From contig CAZZAO010000036.1 in NCBI GenBank assembly GCA_964652205.1, forward strand, positions 1 through 42,384: a DNA stretch of 42,384 nt, given 5' to 3'. The DNA comes from ZC4RG36 sp964652205 (lineage in GTDB: Bacteria > Chloroflexota > Anaerolineae > Aggregatilineales > Phototrophicaceae). This document shows positions 33,787-42,357 of this stretch, piece after piece (within the stretch, counting starts at the first letter, position 1; every line of letters starts with the position of its first letter). A program made the translations under genes and the position numbers. The notes below the pieces were generated by a model, which worked only from the letters and a program-made list of their open reading frames with translations, did not search any database and was not told where the DNA came from.

Positions 33787-34329
33787 TTACCTGTCGAGCA
33801 GATACAGGCTGGTCACGTTGAGCGCGTGCCGCGTGATCCGCGCGAAACCTGCCGTCTGCGCTGCGTCGTTGATCCGTTCCGGCGGCAGCCGATGGTTGAG
33901 CGGCGGGCCAAATTCCTGCGCCTGATACGGCCATTCCAGCACGACGACGCGCGCCGCTGCCACGCGCCTGGCTTCCTTAAGCGCCTGAGTGACGTCGTCC
34001 GCCTCGTGCAGGACGAAACCGAGGAAGACCAGCGTGTACGTGCCGTCTGTGAACGGCAGCGCTTCCATCGGCGCGAGCCGAAAATCGCCCGACGGCACGT
34101 ACTGGCGGGCGGCTTCAAGCATGTCCTCGCGCAGATCGACTCCGGCGACGCTCAGGCCGCGCGCGGCGAACGCTTCGGCAAAGATGCCGCTGCCAACGCC
34201 GACATCGAGCATCGACTGTGCTTTCAGGTCGTCGAGACTCAGCCTGACGACGCGCTCGACTTCCAGCCGCGCCAGCCGTTCCGGCGCGCGCAGTCGCTCG
34301 ATCTCTCCGCTAAATCGTCGCTCGTTCAT
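33787..34329 (-). CDS. Class I SAM-dependent methyltransferase
   Basis: The 180-residue protein has motif I LDVGVGSG (41-48), the acidic end of strand 2 in VAGVDLREDML, and a motif IV-like LVFLGFVLHEADD. It belongs with UbiE-type small-molecule methyltransferases; the substrate is unknown. The frame extends to 34407, but the ATG at 34329 has AAGGA about eight bases upstream. It diverges from the next methyltransferase across 91 bases. Confidence 0.86.
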   Translation of the reverse strand: MNERRFSGEIERLRAPERLARLEVERVVRLSLDDLKAQSMLDVGVGSGIFAEAFAARGLSVAGVDLREDMLEAARQYVPSGDFRLAPMEALPFTDGTYTLVFLGFVLHEADDVTQALKEARRVAAARVVVLEWPYQAQEFGPPLNHRLPPERINDAAQTAGFARITRHALNVTSLYLLDR

Positions 34330-34420
34330 CGCCTGATCCTTCTCTCTGCATGAATCTGGCTCAATCTTACCCGCCTGACGCATACAGATAAAGAAGGTCG
34401 GCAGCACAGCAGGAGCCTTG

Positions 34421-35215
34421 ATGATGGAATGGCCGAATTTGTCGAAAGATGCGCGTCAGGTCTGGCGCGACAACGCCGATTACTGGGATCAGTACATGGG
34501 CGAAGGCGGCAACGACTTTCACAACCTGCTGATTTCGCCTGCCGCCCTGCGTCTGCTGGCGCTCCAGCCGGGTCAGCGCGTGTTCGAGATTGCCTGTGGC
34601 GCGGGCCTGTTCGCGCGCGAGATGGCGGCACAGGGCGCGGACGTGACCGCCTCGGACGGCAGCGAGCCGTTCATCGAGAAGGCCAGAGCGCGGGTCGTCA
34701 GCGGGACGCAGTTTCACGTCGCCGACGCCACCGACCGCGCTGCGCTGCTGGCGCTCGGCCAACCGGCCTCGTTCGAGGCTGTCGTCTCCTTGATGTCGAT
34801 CATGGATTTACCCGTTATCGACCCGATGATCGAGGCGGCGGCGGTGCTGCTCAGGCCGGGCGGGCGCTTCGTCTTCACGATTCTGCACCCGGCCTTCATG
34901 TCGCCCGACGCGACCCGTGTCGCCGAAGCTTACGACGACGGGCTGCAACTGATGACGCGGCTTTCGATGAAGTTGAGCCGCTATAAGTCGCCGTACACAT
35001 GGCAGGGCATTGGCATCCCCGGCCAGCCGAATTTGCAGCACTACTTCCATCGCTCGATCAGCGACCTGTTCGGCCACTTCTTCAAGGCGGGTTTCGCGCT
35101 CACCGGCCTTGAAGAACCGGCTTTCACCGGCTCCGATCTGCGGACGCTGGCGTGGACGAATCTGCATGAGTTTCCGCCGGTGCTGGCCGCGCGCTTTACG
35201 CTGCTGCCGCGCTGA
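34421..35215 (+). CDS. Class I SAM-dependent methyltransferase
   Basis: The product of about 264 residues has an N-terminal helical lead (VWRDNADYWDQYMGEGGNDFHN), motif I VFEIACGAGLFAREMA, DVTASDGSEPFIEKA and a motif IV-like AVVSLMSIMDLPVI, then GRFVFTILHPAF. These fit a small-molecule methyltransferase. AGGAG lies at 34411-34415. Three starts (TTG 34418, ATG 34421, ATG 34424) are close together, and the best spacing favours one of the ATGs. It diverges from the other methyltransferase and is followed by a small gene. Confidence 0.87.
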   Translation: MMEWPNLSKDARQVWRDNADYWDQYMGEGGNDFHNLLISPAALRLLALQPGQRVFEIACGAGLFAREMAAQGADVTASDGSEPFIEKARARVVSGTQFHVADATDRAALLALGQPASFEAVVSLMSIMDLPVIDPMIEAAAVLLRPGGRFVFTILHPAFMSPDATRVAEAYDDGLQLMTRLSMKLSRYKSPYTWQGIGIPGQPNLQHYFHRSISDLFGHFFKAGFALTGLEEPAFTGSDLRTLAWTNLHEFPPVLAARFTLLPR

Positions 35216-35237
35216 ACCATAGTGAAAGGGAGAGTCG

Positions 35238-35444
35238 ATGCCTCGTACACCGAAAGCGAAGATATGGCCGACAGCAATGCCAGAGTCAGGTCGTCGTCAG
35301 GCCAACCGTGAAATAAAGCTGCCCCCGCCGTCATCGGGAAAAGAGCTATCGGAATTTCTCGACAGGATGGCTTTAACCCTCACCCCTGACGATTTGGCCG
35401 ACCTGGACAGAGTGATTCGAGCATCCCGCCAGAATCCATGCTGA
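35238..35444 (+). CDS. Small protein of unknown function
   Basis: The 68-residue protein has a basic first third (RTPKAKIW, GRRQANREIK) and an acidic, helical second half (GKELSEFLDRMALTLTPDDLADLDRVIRASR). I do not recognise it. AAAGGGAGA just before the ATG supports translation. It follows the methyltransferase by 22 bases and converges on the DUF5054 gene. Confidence 0.55.
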   Translation: MPRTPKAKIWPTAMPESGRRQANREIKLPPPSSGKELSEFLDRMALTLTPDDLADLDRVIRASRQNPC

Positions 35445-35449
35445 CGGCG

Positions 35450-37423
35450 CTAGCTGAAGCGCAGCGTGAAGCGGAACAGCGCGTCATCTTCAAACCACAT
35501 CGGGAAGTTGGTTCCCCAGAGATTGTTGTACAGGTTGACGTGGACGCCGCCGGTCATGTCCGGCAGGCGGTTGTGAAAGTCGAGCAGCGCTCGCTGCCCC
35601 GGCGCGATTAGCGGCGCGTCCAGGCTGGTCAGCGCGAAGACCTTCGCGCCGTCGCGGTAAACGGCCTGCTGGTCGATGGCGTGCAGCGTCCGCGCGCCTT
35701 TGCTGACCACGTCGCGCGGGTCGATCCAGCCGCCCATTTTCTCGAAGCGCCAGCCGTCGCGCTGGCTGATCGGCGGGATGAACGAGAGCCAGAAGGCTTC
35801 GGGCATCCGGTTGGCGGGCTTGTCGAACCATGACAGCGTGACCGCGAGCGTTTCCTCGTCGGCGCTATAGTCCAGAAACAGGCGGCTCGGCGCGCCAAAC
35901 GCGCGCGCTTCGTCCGGCAGCGTTAGCTCGAACAGCAGGCGCGTATCGCCGTCGCGGTAAGCTGCCCGGACAGTTGGCATCCAGTCGCCATGTTCCTCAG
36001 TTTCCAATCCCGGCTTGGTGAAGTCCTCGATGGCCCACCAGTAGACGTCGGCCCGGTCTTTATTGCGGTTGTACTGCTCCCAGAAGCGTTGATAGTCCGC
36101 CGCGCTGTACGACTCGTAACGCAGCAGCGCCAGCGGATGCGCGGCGTCTGCCCACGATGACCCTGACGGCTGAGACACGAGGTGGTTGATTGCTCCGCTT
36201 ACGGGATCGAACGCAGCGTCGAGCGTTGGCGTGTGCAGCGTGAAATCGGTGGTCGGCGTGAGGGCGCTCAGGTCGGGCAGGCGCGGTTCGACGCTGGCGA
36301 GATGCGCCCGCGCTTCGTCGGCCAGCGGCGTGCCTGTGATGGCGTCGAGGGCCGCGTCGATATAGGCGCGCTGTTCCGCCCACGACGATTCGAAAAGCCG
36401 CGCTTTCCCGGTTTGTCGTAACTGAGCAAGCTCCGCCCGACTGTAATGGGAATGATCCTTCAGCCAGGTTTTCTCGTCCAGTCCCCAGGTATGCTCAGGG
36501 ATGATGAACAGTGAATGGCTGAAGGCGTCGATGCGCTCGCGCTCGGCGCTGCTCAGGCGGCGATCCAGCCATTCGCGGCGCAGGCGCGCCAGCTCGCGGT
36601 AGCGGCGGGCTTTGGTCGGGTCGCTGCCCGCGCCGTGAATCCAACTGTCGCCGATCTCGGACGTGATGACCGGCAGCGTCGCGCGCGCGCTGTCGAGCGC
36701 CTGCGCGAAGGCGTCGAGCGACGAGGCCACAACCTGCGCGCCGGGGACGCGCTCGCCGACCTTGCGATAGTTTTCTGCGATTTCGGCTTCGGGCGGCGGG
36801 CCGAGGTTGTCGTTGGTCAGCACCAGCGCCAGCGCGTCGTTGAGTCCGGCGATCCGGGTCACGCCGCCGTAACTCTGATCGTAGACCATCAGGATTTCCG
36901 CGCCGCTGTCGCGGTCTTTCCAGACAAAGACCGGCGGCACGTCCGGCACGGTCGAGGTTTCGTTGACGCCGATGTGCAGCAGGCGAATCCCCGCCTCGGC
37001 CAGCAGCGGAATCATGGCGCGAGTGTGGCCGGGGACGTCGGTCATCTTGGCGGCAATCGTCGTCCGGCCAAAGCGACGGTCGAGCCGCTGCGAGTAGCTC
37101 AGTCCGTAGCGAAACAACGACGCATCGACCAGTTCCGTGTGCGTCGTGAACGGCAGCGCGTGCCAGAGGATGTCGCCCGCCTCGATGGACTGCTCCATTT
37201 CGCGCCGCTGATCGGCTGTCGCCTTCTCCAGATACTCGTACAGCATCCATGCGCCGACTGTCCAGCGGAAGCGGGCCTCGCTGTTCCGTGTGCGCTGCGC
37301 CAGCGCCACGGCCTGCGGGATGAACTGCCTCAGGTAGGTTTCGACGATCTGGGCGGCGAGATCGCTGAAGCCCATATCGAGGTGAGTCTTGAAAATCAGG
37401 TGAACAACAGGATCAGTCGGCAT
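35450..37423 (-). CDS. DUF5054 protein, alpha-mannosidase (GH38) fold
   Basis: The 657-residue product has the GH38-type active-site pieces: H14-x-D16 (KTHLDMGFSD) and D129-x-x-x-H133 (TDVPGHTRAM), which in GH38 enzymes bind zinc and give the nucleophile. SEIGDSWIHG and SLFIIPEHTWGLDEKTW follow, then a beta-rich C-terminal half. This is the DUF5054 family; sugar hydrolysis is likely but untested. No signal peptide is present, so it acts in the cytoplasm. No Shine-Dalgarno sequence is seen. A family A hairpin begins 14 bases before the ATG. The amidohydrolase gene lies 79 bases upstream on the same strand. Confidence 0.82.
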   Translation of the reverse strand: MPTDPVVHLIFKTHLDMGFSDLAAQIVETYLRQFIPQAVALAQRTRNSEARFRWTVGAWMLYEYLEKATADQRREMEQSIEAGDILWHALPFTTHTELVDASLFRYGLSYSQRLDRRFGRTTIAAKMTDVPGHTRAMIPLLAEAGIRLLHIGVNETSTVPDVPPVFVWKDRDSGAEILMVYDQSYGGVTRIAGLNDALALVLTNDNLGPPPEAEIAENYRKVGERVPGAQVVASSLDAFAQALDSARATLPVITSEIGDSWIHGAGSDPTKARRYRELARLRREWLDRRLSSAERERIDAFSHSLFIIPEHTWGLDEKTWLKDHSHYSRAELAQLRQTGKARLFESSWAEQRAYIDAALDAITGTPLADEARAHLASVEPRLPDLSALTPTTDFTLHTPTLDAAFDPVSGAINHLVSQPSGSSWADAAHPLALLRYESYSAADYQRFWEQYNRNKDRADVYWWAIEDFTKPGLETEEHGDWMPTVRAAYRDGDTRLLFELTLPDEARAFGAPSRLFLDYSADEETLAVTLSWFDKPANRMPEAFWLSFIPPISQRDGWRFEKMGGWIDPRDVVSKGARTLHAIDQQAVYRDGAKVFALTSLDAPLIAPGQRALLDFHNRLPDMTGGVHVNLYNNLWGTNFPMWFEDDALFRFTLRFS

Positions 37424-37436
37424 GGCTGCTTCGAGT

Positions 37437-37479
37437 CTTTCTCCCCTCGCCCACCAGGGAGAGGGGCCGGGGGTGAGGG
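37437..37479. repeat. Family A hairpin between amidohydrolase and DUF5054 genes
   Basis: CCCCTCGCCC, ACC, AGGGAGAGGGG and flank CCGGGGGTGAGGG, 23 bases after the amidohydrolase stop. Confidence 0.85.
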
Positions 37480-37502
37480 TATTACGGCTGAGAGTGAGAA
37501 CA

Positions 37503-38546
37503 TTATGGCTGGCGCAGAATGACGCGCCGCGCGTTGTCGTAGTAAACCTGCTTCAGCACGCCGTCCGGCAGAAATAGCCCGTAGATGTTCCAGCGGCCCT
37601 GCGGCGGGACGACGCGGCTGCTGTAGGGGAAATACTCATCGTCGCTTTCGAGAAAGCGATAGTAGCGCCGGTACATCTCAACATCGGGAGCCTGATCTGT
37701 CCCGAAAAGGATGCGGTCGGGATAGGTCAGGAAGAAGCGGCGGGCGCTGTACGGCTGGCGGCCAAGTTCGGCGACGCGCGCGCTGATGTCAACGTAGAAA
37801 TTGGGGCAGCGGTCGAGCAGCGCCGACACCCAACCGAGGTTTTCGGCGTAGCAGCCGACGTGGGCGACGACGAAAGTCGTCTGCGGATGGCGCGCGATCA
37901 GGTTGGCGAGCGCGGTCATGATCGTCATGAACGGCGGATAGGGCGGGCTGGGGAAATGCCATTCCGGGTGATTGCCCAGTTCGTCCCAGCGCTCGTTGCT
38001 GTTGTCGAGCGGCTCGAAGAAAGCGACCGGGTCGGCGACGTGGATCGTGACCGGCAGATTCAGCTCGCCGACCGTCTGCCACAACGGATCGAGCCGCGTG
38101 TCATCGACCGACACCAGCGCGCCGTTCTGGTCGCGCACCGTCAGGCCGAACGGTTTCCAGACTTTCAGCCCCTGCGCGCCGCGGGCGACCTGCGCCCGAA
38201 AGCGCTGTGCTGCCCATTCGCCGAAGTTGTCGCCCTGTTCCGGCCATTGCGCCCAATCGACGCCGCCATACAGGACGAAGCGATCCGGCGCGGGCTGCTT
38301 GTACTTGTCGAGGTGAAAGTTGAGGATGTCCTCGCCCCAGCCGCCGTCGAGGTCGATGTAGGTTCGGACGTCAGCGGCATCCAGCACGTCGAGCAGCTCG
38401 GCCAGCGGACGCTGATCCCAGTGGCCGCCGAACTCGCCAAGATGGTTGTGGCCGTCGATGACCGGAAAGCGCGGCTTCTCGATCCGCGTTTCTTTCACGA
38501 CCAGCCGGGGAATCGGGTGAAAATCGCTCAGTTGCAGATCGGCCAT
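37503..38546 (-). CDS. Amidohydrolase family (amidohydrolase-2) TIM-barrel protein
   Basis: The 347-residue product has the metal site of amidohydrolases: H33-x-H35 (DGHNHLG), a His in TIHVADP, a His in VVAHVGCYAEN and the Asp of FGTDQAP. The group includes hydrolases, decarboxylases and lactonases. The start at 38546 has AGAGG nine bases upstream; an ATG three codons earlier overlaps that site. It lies in the same direction as, and upstream of, the DUF5054 gene, so the two may act on the same sugar-derived compound. Confidence 0.86.
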   Translation of the reverse strand: MADLQLSDFHPIPRLVVKETRIEKPRFPVIDGHNHLGEFGGHWDQRPLAELLDVLDAADVRTYIDLDGGWGEDILNFHLDKYKQPAPDRFVLYGGVDWAQWPEQGDNFGEWAAQRFRAQVARGAQGLKVWKPFGLTVRDQNGALVSVDDTRLDPLWQTVGELNLPVTIHVADPVAFFEPLDNSNERWDELGNHPEWHFPSPPYPPFMTIMTALANLIARHPQTTFVVAHVGCYAENLGWVSALLDRCPNFYVDISARVAELGRQPYSARRFFLTYPDRILFGTDQAPDVEMYRRYYRFLESDDEYFPYSSRVVPPQGRWNIYGLFLPDGVLKQVYYDNARRVILRQP

Positions 38547-38624
38547 GCGCGGCATCCTCTTAGCGACGTCAACTGACTATCGATTGTACGCAGCCCGAAC
38601 GGCGCTGTCACTTATTAGATGATT

Positions 38625-38684
38625 CCATATTGATATGGACAGTTTAATTATTCAAATCGGTATTATCTACAATTGGTATAAAAT
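38625..38684 (+). promoter_or_regulatory. AT-rich promoter region of the WD40 gene
   Basis: An extended -10-like TGG-TATAAA (38674-38682) ends 41 bases before the ATG at 38724. A perfect dyad CCATAT-TG-ATATGG lies at 38625-38638 and could be an operator. The stretch is the most AT-rich in the window. Confidence 0.45.
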
Positions 38685-38723
38685 TGACGCACAGCATTTG
38701 AGAAACTTGAGGAGTATGAAGCC

Positions 38724-40982
38724 ATGCCTGATCGTCGTCATATCACCCGTTTGGCCCTCATGCTGAGTCTGGTTTCGTTCGCTATTTTTATGCCCCCTTC
38801 TCTGATACTGGCCCAGGATACAGCCGGAAAAATCGTTTACGTCGCCTCGAGCTATGGCGCGGAACCAGTTAAGGCGAATGGTATCTATCTCTACGACAGC
38901 GTGACGCATCAAGATCAATTGATTTTTGATCCAGTCTCGGAACTGGGCAGCAGCGGCGCTGTTCGTGAGGGGAGCTGGTCAGCGGACGGCACAAAGATTC
39001 TGTTCGTCGCTGACAAGCGTACCGGGCAGGGCGAGTTTCTGACAACAATTGATGCAGACGGCTCAAATTTCAAGGCGTTGACCCGGCCTGATCTTCAGGT
39101 GCAGATCAATACGCCTTCGTGGTCGCCAGATGACAGCCGGATCGCCTACGTTCGGCTCGACATCGGCGATGGCGGCTCGGTCACGACGAGCGGGATTGTG
39201 GTCATGGGCAGCGATGGCAGCAGCCCAACTGAGCTTGCTTTCGACGGTATCGGTGATATTGGCACAAGTATCACGCGCGCCTTTGGTACGGTGGCATGGT
39301 CGCCCGACAGCAAACAAATCGCTTTTAGCAGCTCCGATGGCAACTTTGTTGCGAATGCTGATGGCTCCGGTCTGGTCAATATCTTCTCCCAATCATTTGG
39401 CGGTCCGCCGGTCTGGTCGCCGGACGGCAAACTGATCGCGTTCACCGGGTTCGGTGACATCCGCACCGTTGATCTGACAGGAGCGCCCCAACAAACGCTT
39501 TACAGCACGGGCAGTGGGACGCTGGGAGACCTGGCCTGGTCGCCGGATGGTAAGCAAATCTTGTTCACCTATTACGGGAAAGACGGCCAGAATGGGCTGC
39601 TGGTCTTTGATCTCGATAGCCAGAGAGTTGGCGCGCTCGGTACCAACCTTGATATCTTGTCCGGCGCATGGCAGCCGGGGAGCAGCGCAATCACGATCAC
39701 GCCGGAGATGGAAGCGGTCGCCGTGAGCCTGATGGCGGGCGCGCCGACACCCACGCCGACCCCGGAAGCTGAAGCCGATGCGGGCGTGACCCAGATTCGT
39801 CAGTTCCTCGGTCACAAAGAAGCTGTGCTTGGCGTGGCTTTTTCGCCGGATGGTAAGACTATCATGAGCGCCAGCGCTGATAACACGCTGCTACTGTGGG
39901 ACGTTGCAACCGGAAAAAATCTTCAGACGCTTTCCGATCATAAGGATTATGTATACAGCGCGGCCTTTTCGCCAGACGGCGCGATGATTGTTAGCGGCGG
40001 CGGCGGCAATAACGAGGATTATGCGGTGCGACTGTGGGATGTAGCTTCCGGGCAGGTTGTCAGGGAGCTAACAGGGAATCAGGGGCCGGTCTACGGCGTT
40101 GCCTTTGCGCCCGATGGCAAGACTGTCCTCAGTGGTGGCAGCGACCGAATAGTGCGGCAATGGGATGTCACTAATGGTAAGCTCGTCCGCCAGTTCTCCG
40201 GTCACGATGCAGCAGTTGATACGGTTGCCTTCTCAATCGATGGCGCGCTCATCGTTACAAGCAGTGATGATATGACCGCGCGAGTCTGGAATGCGAAAAC
40301 TGGCGCGAGCGTCGCCATTCTTTCTCGTGATTTCCCGGTCTTGAGCGCGGCTTTTTCGCCCGACAGCAGTACAGTGCTGACCGGGTCGCAGGATACGATG
40401 GCCTATCTATGGGATGTCAAAACGCAGCAGCAGACCCGGCAGTTCATTGGGCATCAGGATATGATTGAAAGTGTTGCCTTTTCACCCGGCGGCGCTGCGG
40501 TTGCTACCGCGTCTGACGATGGTACGATCAAGCTCTGGGACGTCTCGACGAGTGAACAGATTGCCGAATACAGGGGTCATCGCAGATCGGTGCGGGCTGT
40601 GGCTTTCTCGCCTGACGGAACCATGCTCGTTTCTGGCAGCGTCGACGCGACCGTGCGGTTATGGAACGTGCCGGAGTCGGCTCATCCGACAACGGCTGTG
40701 GCTCCAACCGTGGCAGCCACCGAGCAGGATGATTCGACTGCCCCTCTCAATGGGCTGACCTGTGTTGTAACCACTGGCCGAACGGTCAATCGTCGCGCTG
40801 GGCCGGGAACAAACTTCGCGCAAGCGGGCAGTCTGATTAACGGCCAAACTGTTAACGCTGTCGGGCAGATGCTCGGCGCGGACGGTAAGGTCTGGTATAA
40901 GCTCGATGACGACACATGGGTACGTAGCGATCTCGTCCAGCTTGACACGGCCTGTGCGGGCCTGACTGATGTCGGTGGGTAG
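38724..40982 (+). CDS. Exported beta-propeller protein: TolB-like and WD40 repeats plus SH3-like domain
   Basis: The 752-residue product has a signal peptide (LALMLSLVSFAIFMPPSLILAQ). Residues of about 35-330 carry TolB-like repeats with WSPDGK motifs. A short PTPTPTPE linker follows, then seven WD40 repeats (GHKEAVLGVAFSPDGK to SGSVDATVRLWNV), enough for one closed propeller. The C terminus is an SH3-like domain (VNRRAGPGTNF, WYKLDDDTWVRSDLVQ). This builds a binding scaffold outside the cell, with no enzyme site. GAGGAG lies about nine bases before the ATG. Samples are 42% GC (39901-39960) and 52% (40201-40260) against 65% in a neighbouring gene (38041-38100). Confidence 0.9.
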   Translation: MPDRRHITRLALMLSLVSFAIFMPPSLILAQDTAGKIVYVASSYGAEPVKANGIYLYDSVTHQDQLIFDPVSELGSSGAVREGSWSADGTKILFVADKRTGQGEFLTTIDADGSNFKALTRPDLQVQINTPSWSPDDSRIAYVRLDIGDGGSVTTSGIVVMGSDGSSPTELAFDGIGDIGTSITRAFGTVAWSPDSKQIAFSSSDGNFVANADGSGLVNIFSQSFGGPPVWSPDGKLIAFTGFGDIRTVDLTGAPQQTLYSTGSGTLGDLAWSPDGKQILFTYYGKDGQNGLLVFDLDSQRVGALGTNLDILSGAWQPGSSAITITPEMEAVAVSLMAGAPTPTPTPEAEADAGVTQIRQFLGHKEAVLGVAFSPDGKTIMSASADNTLLLWDVATGKNLQTLSDHKDYVYSAAFSPDGAMIVSGGGGNNEDYAVRLWDVASGQVVRELTGNQGPVYGVAFAPDGKTVLSGGSDRIVRQWDVTNGKLVRQFSGHDAAVDTVAFSIDGALIVTSSDDMTARVWNAKTGASVAILSRDFPVLSAAFSPDSSTVLTGSQDTMAYLWDVKTQQQTRQFIGHQDMIESVAFSPGGAAVATASDDGTIKLWDVSTSEQIAEYRGHRRSVRAVAFSPDGTMLVSGSVDATVRLWNVPESAHPTTAVAPTVAATEQDDSTAPLNGLTCVVTTGRTVNRRAGPGTNFAQAGSLINGQTVNAVGQMLGADGKVWYKLDDDTWVRSDLVQLDTACAGLTDVGG

Positions 40983-41016
40983 TCGCAGAAATCGAGGTGT
41001 AACAGCGCGCGCGTTC

Positions 41017-41025
41017 GGCTACAAT
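41017..41025 (+). promoter_or_regulatory. Candidate -10 for the SIS gene
   Basis: GGC-TACAAT ends 38 bases before the ATG at 41064; no clear -35. Confidence 0.4.
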
Positions 41026-41063
41026 CAGCGTCGATCAGACTTCCGAAGCAAGGAGAATCGGCG

Positions 41064-42122
41064 ATGGCCGAGCGCGGCGCATACACTCTCGCGGAAATTC
41101 AGAGCCAGCCTGACGTCTGGGCCGACACGCTTAAGGCGTTCGCCGGGCAGGTCGAGGCGCTCGGCAGCTTCTGGCGCGATGGTCACTACGATGACGTCAT
41201 CTTCACCGGCTGCGGCTCGACTTACTACCTGTCGTTGTTCGCGGCGGCGCTCTTTCGGCGTCTGCTCGGCATCTCGGCGCGGGCCGTCCCCGGCTCGGAG
41301 CTGCTGCTGTTCTCCGATCAGGTCTTGCTGCCGGGGCGTAACCCGCTGCTGATGACCGTCTCACGTTCCGGCGAGACGACCGAAACCGTCGAGTCGGCGC
41401 GGCTGTTCAGGCGACTGACCGGGAACGCCGTCGCGGTCGTCACCTGCTATCCCGACAGCACGCTGGCTGTCGAAGGCGATTTTGTGTTGGCGGCTCCGAC
41501 GGCGCAGGAAGAGAGCGTGGCGCAGACGCGCTCGTACAGCAGCATGGCGCTGATTGTCGAGGCGATGGCTGCCGAGCTGGCTGATCTGGCCGAGCGTGAG
41601 CGGCTGGTTGGCGTGTCGGCGGCGGCGCGCCACCTGTTTGCGCGCGGCGGCGATCTGGCGCGGCAATTGGGCGAGGACCGGCGCATCGACCAGTTCTTCT
41701 TTCTCGGCTCCGGCCTGCACTACGGCATGGCCTGCGAAGCCATGCTCAAGATGAAGGAAATGTCGCTCTCGCACAGTGAAGCCTTCCATGTGCTCGAATT
41801 TCGCCACGGCCCGATGTCGATGGTGACGGACAGCACGCTGGTCGTCGGCCTGCTGTCTGACAGCGCGCTCGAACAGGAATTAGCAGTGCTGCGCCAGATG
41901 CGCGCCATGGGCGCTCAGGTGCTGGCGCTGACCGAACACGCCGCCGACGTCACCGGCATCGACGGCGCGCAGGTCGTCGGCTTCGAGTCGGGCGTGCCAG
42001 AGTGGGGCCGCCCGATATTGTACCTGCCGATTTTGCAATCGCTGGCCTATCACCGCGCCATGACCAACGGCCAGAATCCCGACCGTCCGGCCAGGCTCTC
42101 CGCCGTGATTGTCCTCAAATAG
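41064..42122 (+). CDS. Double SIS-domain sugar-phosphate isomerase/deaminase family protein
   Basis: The 352-residue protein has two SIS domains, about 35-165 and 195-340. The first has FTGCGSTYYL and the phosphosugar loop SRSGETTETV; the second has FLGSGLHYGMACEAMLKMKEMS and EFRHGPMSMV. It looks like the isomerase half of GlmS without the glutaminase domain, as in AgaS-type or fructosamine deglycase-type enzymes. It probably converts an amino-sugar phosphate in catabolism. AAGGAG lies ten bases before the ATG. Confidence 0.9.
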   Translation: MAERGAYTLAEIQSQPDVWADTLKAFAGQVEALGSFWRDGHYDDVIFTGCGSTYYLSLFAAALFRRLLGISARAVPGSELLLFSDQVLLPGRNPLLMTVSRSGETTETVESARLFRRLTGNAVAVVTCYPDSTLAVEGDFVLAAPTAQEESVAQTRSYSSMALIVEAMAAELADLAERERLVGVSAAARHLFARGGDLARQLGEDRRIDQFFFLGSGLHYGMACEAMLKMKEMSLSHSEAFHVLEFRHGPMSMVTDSTLVVGLLSDSALEQELAVLRQMRAMGAQVLALTEHAADVTGIDGAQVVGFESGVPEWGRPILYLPILQSLAYHRAMTNGQNPDRPARLSAVIVLK

Positions 42123-42157
42123 TGCGTCATGCCGCTGCGAAAGAGCGTGTTCGCGGT

Positions 42158-42243
42158 TGGTTCCCCTCTCGGCTTGCGGCGCAGCGTGCCGAACGTCTCC
42201 CGGTTCGGCAGGAGCCGAAGGCCGCGAAGGGGTTAGGGGTGAG
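42158..42243. repeat. Diverged family A repeat split by a family C unit
   Basis: TTCCCCTCTCGGCTTGCGG begins a family A hairpin. A family C unit (AGCGTGCCGAACG...CGGTTCGGCAGGAGCCGAAGGCCGCG, 42183-42226) interrupts it, and GGGGTTAGGGGTGAGG completes it. The arrangement repeats that at 27893-28090. Confidence 0.75.
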
Positions 42244-42304
42244 GTCGAAAACGCGCATAATAATAATCCTTGCACATTAAAATCGGCGACTGTCCTTCCG
42301 GTTT

Positions 42305-42357
42305 AGCTGGCTTCAGCCAGCTTCAGTTGACTTGCCGGAGGGCTTTAGCCTCCGGCA
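42305..42357. repeat. Two tandem perfect hairpins of another repeat type
   Basis: AGCTGGCT-TC-AGCCAGCT (42305-42322) is followed 10 bases later by TGCCGGAGG-GCTTTAG-CCTCCGGCA (42333-42357). This GGCTTTAGCC type of REP-like hairpin differs from families A to C. No gene is seen to the window end. Confidence 0.8.
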
